From: Manis javanica
Taxonomy: Eukaryota; Chordata; Mammalia; Pholidota; Manidae
DNA length: 64,000 nucleotides
Direction: 5' to 3'
NCBI RefSeq assembly: GCF_040802235.1
Contig: NC_133166.1
Coordinates: forward strand, 9,362,001-9,426,000
The number at the start of each line of letters is the position of its first letter. Within the stretch, counting starts at the first letter, position 1. Below, piece by piece: positions 1 through 8,221 of this stretch. The position numbers and the translations under genes are program-made. The notes below the pieces were generated by a model. The model was not told where the DNA came from. It saw nothing but the letters and a program-made list of their open reading frames with translations, and did not search any database.

Positions 1-580
1 TTTCTAACAGGCAAAACAAGGTATTAGCAGGTGTAAGAATGATGAGAAGGTAGATGCTAACGTGTAGGGGAAAGAGCCCCAGACGTAAAGCAGAAGATCT
101 GAACACTAATTTCATTATATCATTCAAAAACTAGCTCTGTGCCCTTGAGCAGAATCCTTAAGCTTCTGGCTTCCAGTCCAGAGTTTCTTCATTTAAAGTG
201 GTAGAATTTGGCAATATTCTTCTAAGGTTACTTCCAACTTAATTGAGAATCAGTGATTTGAGGGAATTTTCTTAACCCAAAACCTTCTGTTTAAGATGGT
301 GTTGGAGGTTGGAGAAGATGGTGATGAATGAGAGAAATCCTGTTCTTATGGTAGAAAGAGCCCTAGACCTGAAGTAATAAGCAACATTTGACTTCCCTAA
401 GCCTCAACTTACAGTTCTGAAAAATCGACATAATAATAATAATAATGTACTTTTCACAAGGCTAAACTATTTCTGTAAGTCTTTTTATTTTATTTTTTCT
501 GTAAATCTAGTAAGTGATGCCACAGGCCCTCAAGGACTTTACTGGGTGGGTGGAAGGAGCCGACACTGACATACAGACCC
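1..580. other. Intergenic DNA
   Basis: No coding region is supported. Apart from the MIR listed separately, the only structure is a short (taa)n run near 430-446 and an AT-rich tract near 480-505. Confidence 0.6.
125..245 (+). repeat. MIR-like SINE fragment
   Basis: The order 'agctctgtgccc', 'gagcagaatccttaagcttc', 'tttcttcattta', 'ggttacttcca' follows the MIR core in the forward direction. It is a decayed fragment without clear ends. Confidence 0.55.
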
Positions 581-725
581 ATGGTTCTCAAACTTTGCTA
601 TACATACAAATCACCTGGAAATCTTGTTAAAAATGCAGATTTCAGGGTGGACTCCAAGATGCTGCATTTCTAACACTCTCACACAGATGCTAATGGTCCC
701 CAGTCCACATGTTGACTAGAAAGAT
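578..725 (+). repeat. MER5A-type nonautonomous DNA transposon fragment
   Basis: The segment begins 'tggttctcaaactttgc' and continues with 'aaatcacctggaaatcttgt', 'aaaatgcagatt' and 'ctgcatttctaaca', which match the MER5A (hAT-Charlie derived) consensus as I remember it. It is old and lacks a clean target-site duplication. Confidence 0.7.
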
Positions 726-949
726 TATAGAACAAACATGTTTACAACAAGAAACCATATAATAAAGTGTGCACATGATACATACCATGAGTGGAAGTCT
801 TTGTTCCTTTCCACATACCAAAGTCCTGTCCTCGCTTCAAGACCAGTTCCAGCAGTGTGGCTCATACATCCAGCTCAGACTACTACAGCCCTCAGTAAAC
901 TCTTTCTTCTTAACATCTGTTAAGTCTGACTGTTGGCAGCTGTTCTGAT

Positions 950-1110
950 AATCCTAAAATGTGGTTCCACACCAGAATCATAAGGGAGATTTTAAAAACA
1001 CAGCTTCCTGGGTTCTACTATCAGAGAAGGTAGGTTATTAGGTCAGGAAGTTGGGAGGAGGTAAAGCACTGGGCAGGATGCTGGAGTTTAATAACTTTCC
1101 CAGGTGACTG
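950..1110 (+). repeat. MER5-type DNA transposon fragment
   Basis: A second diverged copy with 'gtggttccacaccagaatca' followed by 'gggagattttaaaaacacag' and 'cttcctgggttctac', the same layout as the neighbouring MER5-like elements. The 3' end is not recognisable. Confidence 0.45.
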
Positions 1111-1146
1111 TGATGTCCAGCTGGTTTGGCACCAAACACTAAAGAG

Positions 1147-1290
1147 GTGGTTCTCAGCACTGGCTGCACATGAGAATTGACTGCAGAGTTTCAAAACATG
1201 TAGAAGCTCTGGCCTTAGGCCAGCTAATTAAATGAAGTCAATTAGCACACCCTAGGTTCTAATGTGAACTAAGTTTGGGAACCACAGCGC
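1147..1290 (+). repeat. MER5/MER58-type element with inverted termini
   Basis: Starts 'ggtggttctcagcactggct' and ends 'ttgggaaccac', so the ends are short inverted repeats of each other. At about 140 bp this is near full length for an internally deleted hAT-Charlie element. Confidence 0.6.
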
Positions 1291-1294
1291 CGTA

Positions 1295-1405
1295 CTCAAG
1301 TATACTGGTGAGGGCAGGGACCATGCTGGCTTGGTTTACCATTATATTTCCAATGCCCAACAGAGAAATATTTATTGAGTGAATAAATGACTAATAATAA
1401 ATAAA
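1295..1405 (+). repeat. L2-type LINE 3' end
   Basis: Contains 'gggcagggaccatgctggct', 'caatgcccaacagag' and a tail 'atatttattgagtgaataaa', the usual ending of ancient L2 elements. Confidence 0.6.
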
Positions 1406-1484
1406 TGAATTAAAATAGAAAATTTGGGCCAATCATCTCCTTAATGTCTTGCCACCCAACAAGACTATGGACACTAAAGCACAG

Positions 1485-1700
1485 GGTTCAATTTAAGCTC
1501 TGGAGCAAATAGTCTGAGTTGGAATCATGACTCTGCTACTCACCATACAACTTTAGGCAAGCTTTACAATTTCTCTGTCCCTAGGTTTCTACTCTATGAA
1601 TTAGGAATGATAATATTACCTACTTCTCAGAGTTTGGCAATAATTAGGTGAGCTAGGACATGGAAAGCATGTAGAAAAGTCCTGGCATACTGCAACCACA
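1485..1700 (+). repeat. MIR SINE
   Basis: Near full-length MIR in forward orientation: 'gttggaatcatgactctgct', 'aggcaagctttacaattt', 'taatattacctact', 'ctcagagtttggcaataatt' and 'gcatgtagaaaagtcctggc' appear in consensus order. Confidence 0.8.
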
Positions 1701-1849
1701 GACCACTTGATAGCTCTTTTTATTTTCCATGACTGAGCACACAGTGGTTCTTAGAGTTTTCTGTAAATGCTCAGGTCAGTGAGCACCCTTCAGTCATTTG
1801 ACCAATAGGTTATTTCTTAAGCAATCTCTATTCCAGGCATGGAGGATTT

Positions 1850-2470
1850 TTTTTACTGATATAGAGCAGCAAAAGAGAAGAACAAGGACTGCTGTTATAA
1901 GTATTATTTAAAATGCAGTGGGTGAGGTGGACACAGAACAAGTTATTTCAAATGTAATGAGTTTTAGAGAGTTATTTTAAGTGCTGACCATGACAAAGGA
2001 AAAAGGATCAGGAAGACATACAAAGAGGGTAGGAATGTAAAGACACCATGTATAACAGGGGCAATTAACTGACTTTTAAAGGTCAGGGAAGGTTTCCTAG
2101 AGAAGAAGGGATTTGGAATCAAGCTGATTTGGTTGAACAAAGGGAGAGCAGAGGCGCCTTTGTGAAGGCTTGGAAGCAAGGAAGAGCCACATTTTGTTTT
2201 AGGCACTGAAAGAAGGCAGGTGGGACTAGGACATACCATTATCAGGGAAGGCTTTGGGACATATGGGAGCTTATGAAAATACTCCTGCCTTCGGGGAATG
2301 TACATTCTAGTTGGGGAGGTAGGCAATAAACAAACCAAGTAATTATATGAGATAATGATAGGTCACTATGAGTGCCACAAAGGAAATAAGCAACATGACA
2401 TAATGGAGACTAGCAAGAATGTTTATAGGCTATAAGAAGACAAATCTGGTAGGATTAAACAGAACCTATT
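1850..2470. repeat. Probable old L2-like LINE fragment
   Basis: The part from about 2200 to 2400 ('acattctagttggggaggt', 'aggcaataaacaaac', 'gataatgataggtcactatg') resembles L2 internal sequence common in placental genomes. The left part is too diverged to place. An open frame on the minus strand here (1964-2338) has no recognisable protein features and is not called. Confidence 0.45.
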
Positions 2471-3039
2471 GATCATCATATAACATGGCTCTATGGGAAT
2501 TGTAGCCAAATTGTAGCCATCCTAGAAAGCCAAGCAGAAGACTTTGACATCTTTAGAAACAAGTCTACCTATATTATGCTGGCTTTACTTCCTACCCGCT
2601 GTCGTTCGTGGTTCTTTCCCTTGTCCTATTAATGTTCCTTTATTAACATCTCCTCCCACCTACCCTTCTCTTCCAAAAACAAATGGGAGAAGGAAGGGAG
2701 CATCATATAGAAATCAATGTTATGTGACAAACATGAAATTAGAGAAAAATAATTTTGAGGCATAAGCTCCAACCTTTATTAGCTGTGGGACCTGAAGCTT
2801 CAGTGTCCCCATCTATAAAATTGAGTAATAATATATGTATTAGAGACCTCCAGAGAAAAAGAACTAATAGGATATGTGTATTCTCCAAAGCCAGAATTGA
2901 TCTTGCTAAATTCTGAATCTGATTTACACAGTCATCCCAAAAACACACTCTGTGACAGACACTTGATAGATGTGTGCTGCAGAAGAGGCAAAGAGACTGC
3001 GTTCCAGAATTCAGTTATGAGGGAGATGAGATTGCAACC
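2471..3039. other. Intergenic DNA, nothing recognised
   Basis: Only short unrelated open frames; no repeat, RNA gene or coding similarity that I can support. Confidence 0.5.
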
Positions 3040-3290
3040 CTTACAGCTACTATTTATTGAAGCCCTACTAGTTGTCAAGCACTTTGTACACATTATGTCA
3101 CTTAATTGCCACTGATTTTGTAATGTGGGAATGAGCCCATCTCAGATGAGAAGTTGGCATGTAGAGAAGTTAAATGGCTTGTATAAGAAAACAAAGGAAA
3201 TAAAATAAATGCTAGAAAGAAGGAAGTAAATGCTGGAATGGGCGTTTGAACCCTTGTCTGTCTCACATCAAGTCCTGTGTGCTCATCTGC
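3040..3290 (-). repeat. MIR SINE
   Basis: Reverse-complement MIR: 'ctactatttattgaagccct', 'gtcaagcactttgtacacat', 'atgtcacttaattg', 'gagaagttaaatggcttgt' and 'gaacccttgtctg' are in the expected order. Confidence 0.7.
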
Positions 3291-3479
3291 CTTTCAGTTG
3301 CAAACAATGGGAACTTGGATAGATAATTACTGAAGAAGAGGTCTGTAGAACGTTCAGTGAGGACACCGGGAAGGCATGCCTAACCCCACCTGTGTGAGTC
3401 AGATAGCTTCCCAGTGGTCATGCTAACTCTGTTTGAAATCACTGTGGCCATCAGGGGGAAAAAATCCAGAATATTAGCA

Positions 3480-4085
3480 CAACATACAAGGCATTTCCTG
3501 ATGGCCCTTGTTCATGCCATACTTGCACTGAGTACTTTTTATTTTTAATCTGACTTACCATGTCCCTCTATGCATACCACTTTCCCCATTGACTAAATTC
3601 TACTCATACTTCAAGATTCAGTCTAGATGTGCTCCTTCCCTAATTCCCTCCACCCCACACTCTGGATTAGCTACACTGCTCTCATATGCACTGAACACGC
3701 TGTTTATTTGTTTGTTTGGTTGACTGGTAGCTTCCTCACTAATGTAAATCATAGGAGGTAAAAATGTGACCTTCATTCCCCTATCCTATCACTTAGGGCA
3801 AAGCATGGCACCGAATATTTGGCAATTGCAAAGTGAACATAATTGCACAGATCTGTTTTGCTTATGTAATAAAATGTCTATTCAGAGGCACTTTATCCTC
3901 TTCAGATTATATCCACTCATCCCTCTTCATGCCTCCATGGCAGCCATGAAGCCCCGGCCCTTCCCAAGCTTCTTGAATCACAGCTCATATCTTTCTTTGG
4001 TATTAGTTTGTGACGTCTTTCTATTTATTACAATGCTGTGGTAGTCAATTAGAAAAAATATGCTCAATGTTTGTTGAATTGGAAT
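3480..4085 (+). repeat. L2 LINE fragment
   Basis: The pyrimidine-rich stretch 'tactcatacttcaagattca' followed by 'gatgtgctccttccctaatt' is characteristic of the L2 3' region, and the segment ends in 'ctcaatgtttgttgaattgg', the L2-type terminus. It contains no usable coding frame. Confidence 0.65.
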
Positions 4086-4379
4086 AAATTGACACTGACA
4101 TCGTATAGTGTAACAGATTCAGTGTGTAGTTGCTGTAGAAAAGTCAGGGATGGCTTGTTCATACTAGCAAGAGGGAGTGTTTGGGGAGTGATGGAACTGT
4201 TCTATATCCTGAGATAATGGTTAGCTGAATCTCTACTTGTATTAGAACTCATTGAATTGTATACCAAAGTAGAAGCCATTATGAGTGCAGCACAATAGAA
4301 ACAGAAAAAAATCAATGTGCAGAAAGTATGCATAGTGAGAGACTGAAGATACAATGGTCAGACCCTTTATGACAATACA

Positions 4380-4745
4380 ACTATATCCTGTAGCTGCTGC
4401 AGCAACCGGCCTGGGAAGCTATGTAAGCAACTGGCCCAGAATGGTCACACTGGTGGGTAACTGCCAGCTTCCCTACGTTTTGTCCCCACTTCCATCTCAG
4501 GACCCACCAAAGCAGGCCAGACCAATCACATAGGATGCCTACTTCTAATTAGCCCAACTCCAGCCTCCCCAGGCCAACAGCCTGCTATCAGAGCACACTG
4601 GAAGCCTTCCCTTTTCCTTGCTGTATACACTTCCCTCTCTGCTGCCTGCCTTGGAGTTTTCATCAAACATAATGCTGATGGCTGACCTTGCTATAATGGG
4701 CTCTGAATAAACAATTTCTGCTTTTTCTGCTTTGGGTGGCTTCAT
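4380..4745 (+). repeat. Candidate solo LTR, family not recognised
   Basis: About 360 bp with a late 'gaataaacaatttctg' polyadenylation-like signal followed by a T-rich stretch, the layout of an LTR R/U5. I cannot define TG...CA ends or a target-site duplication. It could equally be unique sequence. Confidence 0.3.
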
Positions 4746-5351
4746 TTATTTCCACAATAGTATGCTATCATCTGGGTTAAAATAGAAGTGGGTGCATGTG
4801 TTTGTATATGCATAGACTAAAAGTAACTAAAAATAACTAAAAGTATACACACAGACAAAAACAGAAATGATGTTGCTTCCTAGATAGGGAACTGGTTGGC
4901 TGGGGAAAAGAAGTACTAGTGGGACTGATTTTCCAATGTGCTCCTTTTTGAACCTTTTGAATGTCCAGCCACCACCATCAATGAATTAATTAAAAACTAA
5001 AAAATAAAAGTGAAGCTCACTAAAATATGAAGACCTGCAGACTAAAAGGAGTACTTTTATTCAAACTCACAAATGACCACACAAAGTCTCTAAGAGTAAC
5101 CAGCTTGATAATTATTATATTTAGAATAAGTCAATGATAAAGTGTTATTTAACAGCTCTGAGCCTCTCTGATCCCAAAAGTAAACTGGGGACAATTTCAG
5201 TTTGAGGGAATTGTGGGGATGATTAATTGCTACTTCATCAGTGCAGCTCCTGTCATATAGTAAGGGTATTAGCTGAGCAGGCCAACTGGTGAGGAAAACA
5301 TTTATGTTAACTTAGATACAGTAGATGTTTCTTTCCTGCTCACACAACAGT
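4746..5351. other. Intergenic DNA, nothing recognised
   Basis: AT-rich sequence without supported features. Confidence 0.5.
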
Positions 5352-5371
5352 ACAGAGAGGGTGAACTGGTT
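5352..5371 (+). repeat. 20-bp direct repeat, copy 1 (see 6172-6191)
   Basis: The 20-mer 'acagagagggtgaactggtt' recurs exactly 820 bp downstream, right at the left edge of the RNF111 array. The two 6-kb-side flanks are otherwise unrelated. Confidence 0.9.
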
Positions 5372-5569
5372 AGCAGGTGGCTCTCCTTCACACAGTCACT
5401 CAGAACCCCCAACTGAGAGTGGTCCTGCAATCCTCAATATGTGGCCTCCAAAGCCTCCCCAGCTATTGTCTCTCTCTACCCATTCAGCTCAAATGGGGAA
5501 GGATACAAGGAGCACATGTGGGAGATTTCTATGGGCTGTGCCTGGAAGTGGGGCCTGTCACTTTTACCC

Positions 5570-5763
5570 AGGGATTGCCAGATATGGCAAATAAAAATAC
5601 AGGACAGACATCCTGTGAATTGTCCAGTGAAATTTGAATCGAGCGTTAATAACATTTCTTTGAGTATAAGTAGTATGTAGTATTTGGGATATATTTACAC
5701 TAAGACATTTATCTAGAGTTCAAATTTCACTGGGCATTCTGTATTTTATCGAGCAATCCTAGG
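5570..5763. repeat. Palindromic MITE-like element
   Basis: The left arm ('ggattgccagatatggcaaa' ... 'tgaaatttgaa') and the right arm ('ttcaaatttcactgggcatt' ... 'gagcaatcc') are long imperfect inverted repeats of about 50-70 nt around an AT-rich centre. This is the structure of a nonautonomous DNA transposon. I recognise the sequence as a dispersed mammalian repeat but cannot name it with confidence. Confidence 0.6.
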
Positions 5764-5984
5764 CCCACATTCCCTTGGTTAGAACTCAGTCACAGGCCCA
5801 TCTACACCTACAAAAGAAAAGGAAAATGTAAAATACTGGAAAATGTAGTTTAGCCTTTGCCCAAGAAGAAGAGTGTGTGAATTTTGTTAAGCAACAAGCA
5901 GTCTATCCTGTGGTAAGAAATGAGCAAAATTTAGGTTGCTTCCCTTTGTCTCTAGTGTGATAGGACTTACTGAAGTAATAAAAA
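5764..5984. other. Intergenic DNA
   Basis: Nothing recognised. Confidence 0.5.
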
Positions 5985-6100
5985 ACAGTGGTTCTTGAGT
6001 TTGACATGCATTAGAGTTTTGTAGAATGCTAGCTACAAGATTCCTATCTCTCGCCCAGCCTCAGAAATTTCAAATCCTCTTAAACTGTGGGGTTCAAAAT
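5985..6100 (+). repeat. MER5-type DNA transposon fragment
   Basis: Begins 'cagtggttcttgagtttgac', continues with 'catgcattagagttttgtag' and ends with 'ctcttaaactgtgggg', a decayed hAT-Charlie derived element. It sits just outside the RNF111 array. Confidence 0.5.
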
Positions 6101-6171
6101 CTTCCTTTATAACCAACACTCAGGGAACTCTATCACAGGCAAGGGAAGGAAAATACTCCAAGCTCTTGCGA

Positions 6172-6191
6172 ACAGAGAGGGTGAACTGGTT
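6172..6191 (+). repeat. 20-bp direct repeat, copy 2, at the array edge
   Basis: Exact second copy of the 20-mer at 5352. RNF111 similarity begins about five bases to its right, so this copy lies at the rearrangement breakpoint and may be filler copied from the upstream site. Confidence 0.85.
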
Positions 6192-6195
6192 GAAT

Positions 6196-6430
6196 GAAGC
6201 ATAAGGATGTGGCCTATAAATCGACCTTATGAGAGTGAGCCATGTGGTGGCCACTGGGGCTGAGACTGCACAACCCTGCTTGATCCACAACCGTCTACCG
6301 ATAAGGCACATGAATATGATGTCTATGTCTGCAGTATGGGTGCATCCTATGTGGGGGAGGTGAGGGGCTCTCATGTGCCCACGTTGGAAGCTGCATTATC
6401 CGCCTTCTTGGAAATTCCATCCTCGGCATC
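6196..6430 (-). pseudogene. RNF111P: Array left end: truncated unit (unit 0)
   Basis: Carries only the start of the amplified region (complement of 'gcataaggatgtggcctat' at about 6198) and the module containing the '[12 protein letters not shown]'-type motif (about 6308-6340). RNF111 similarity stops abruptly at about 6196, five bases from the 20-bp direct repeat. The array therefore ends at a rearrangement breakpoint, not at a poly(A) tail or target-site duplication. Confidence 0.8.
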
Positions 6431-6865
6431 ACTTCGTGAGTGTGTAATAGAAGGACAAATCAGAGAGCTCATCAAACTGTCTGAAATGAAGCATTCCATC
6501 ACAGGGCACAAGAGGAGACATAGTTCCCAGCCCAGAGTGTGCAGGTGGTGGACCTGGAACACTGGCCTCAAACTTTAAGGCCAGAGCACAACCCAAACAC
6601 CTGCCAGAACAGGCTCTGCAGAAGTGCTGCCACTTGGAGCAAGTCCTCAGTAGATGCCAAAAATAAAATAGCAAGAAGACAGTGACACAAAGCCAGGGTC
6701 TTTCATCAAAGTCAGACAGTCCTGGCACCGTCCATCTCTGTGCTGCATGTCAAACCCCTGGGGAGAGCCGTCCATCCAGTGTGGACTCTAACAAGCCACC
6801 TCATGCAGTGATTTGCCTCGCGAGGCAGACGGCTGTCTCAGGCAGTTTAAAGAATGTGAGAATTA
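6431..6865. repeat. Non-RNF111 module carried in every array unit ('X module')
   Basis: About 430 bp between the A-run that ends the retrocopy and the joint to the 'VMxRMEVQ' codons. It recurs at 8222, 11,079, 12,394, 14,158 and 15,956. It is most simply the DNA downstream of the original insertion, captured by the first large duplication. I do not recognise it as a named repeat. Open frames in it recur only because the copies are paralogous. Confidence 0.7.
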
Positions 6866-6894
6866 TTTTTTTTCTAGAAAAAAGAAGCTTTAAT
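6866..6894 (-). terminator. Polyadenylation signal and residual A-run of the retrocopy
   Basis: On the minus strand ATTAAA (6894-6889) is followed about 15 nt later by 8 A residues (6873-6866). The same pair recurs in each unit with A-runs of 5-9. It marks the 3' end of the retrotransposed mRNA, about 190 nt after the stop codon. Confidence 0.7.
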
Positions 6895-8221
6895 AAATAC
6901 ATCAAAATCAACTGCATACATAAACTGTAGGTCCAGCATTAGTTGTACCATATAGCAGAGCAAGAGGTCTGAGCTTAAGGCTTCCAAATCTATACAGACG
7001 AGTCGTGCCATCTTTGGTTGACTGCAGTGCCAGGAGGGTGGGAATGACAGGGAGGGCAACAGTTCTGAAACAAGGTGTCAAGTTTCACATGGCAGCTGGG
7101 CTTCAATGTCCACTCTGTGTATGGGGCACGTCTTACTGGTAATAAACCGTTGGTACACACATACTTGGTGGAAAATGTGCATACAAGGAAGATACCTCAT
7201 ATCTTCACCTTCCTCTAAAGTACACAGACAGATGGTACATTTTTCCTCGGGGTCTTCCTTAGTCTGTTCTTCACCATCTTGTTGGCAGCGCAGTTCCCTC
7301 TTTTGGTATTTATGCCGATACGTACATCTTTCAATTGTCTCCTGAGATGCTCCACTATGGACATTTTCTAATCTTTCTTCCAAATGTATCAGTCCCATTA
7401 AAGGAAGAGCTCGTAATAGTAAGTGACAAACTTGAGGTGGTGCATGGTAATGGGCCAAGTGGAAAAGCAATCCTCCAGCTGTATAAGTAGCTGCAGTCAC
7501 TACAGCTTCAATTGCCAGGTGCTGGGCAGATCTCTCTGCAGCCTGCCAAGGATGTGAGGACATAGTCTGAGGCACAGGAATATGATGTCCAAGTACGCAG
7601 TATGGGTGCATCCTATGTCAGTGAGTTGGGGGGACACTCATGTGCCTGCATTGGATGCTGCATCCTCCTCCTTCTTTGAACTTCCATTCTCCTCATTACT
7701 TCGTGAGGATGAAGTCTCTGTGCTGGAGGTGCAGTGGCTGGAATATGTTGTGAAATTGGGTGGTGTGTGGGAGGAAGAAACGGCGGGATTGGTGCGGCTG
7801 CACTGGCTAAATGAGTAGGTAGGGGGTGGGGATGCCACAGGGTGAAATGTTGCATGAGATGGTATTTGAGAATGGAAGGCATGAACAGGATGATGAATAA
7901 AATAATCCAGTTGGGGTTGAGACTAAATCTGAGTAGGGGGATTTCCATGAGACTGTGGGCAGGCAGAAGCTTGGTGATGAAGTGGTCTTGCCAGAGAAGC
8001 ATAAGGATGTGGCCTATAATCTCAACCTGATGAGAGTGAGGCTTGTGGTGGATGCTGGGGCTGAGGTGGCACAACTGTGCTTGATCCATAATAGTCTATT
8101 GATAAGGAACATGAATATGATGTACATGTCCTCAGTATGGGTGCATCCTATGTGGGTGAGGTGGGGGTCCCTCATGTGCCCGCATTGCATCATCCTCCTT
8201 TGAACTTCCATCTTCTGCATC

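Larger units (their letters stand above)
6431..8221 (-). pseudogene. RNF111P: RNF111 array unit 1 (1.79 kb)
   Basis: In plus coordinates: non-RNF111 module (6431-6865), 8-T run and ATTAAA complement (6889-6894), 3'UTR, then a minus-strand open frame of 177 codons (7611-7078) ending at the parental stop position. The frame carries 'TIERCTY' and a RING-H2 domain in which the eighth zinc ligand is changed (CPIC to CPIH) and the conserved DQW is DQ-x-F-like, so E2 binding is probably lost. The Pro/His-rich region follows to about 8090, then a second module with the 'HHIHV'-type motif at about 8109. It shares private variants with units 5 and 6 around 7565-7700 and with unit 5 around 7855-7950. 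Confidence 0.88.

Noticed and set aside
1964..2338. 124-codon minus-strand open frame as a gene
   Set aside because: Overlaps L2-like sequence and shows no protein signature.
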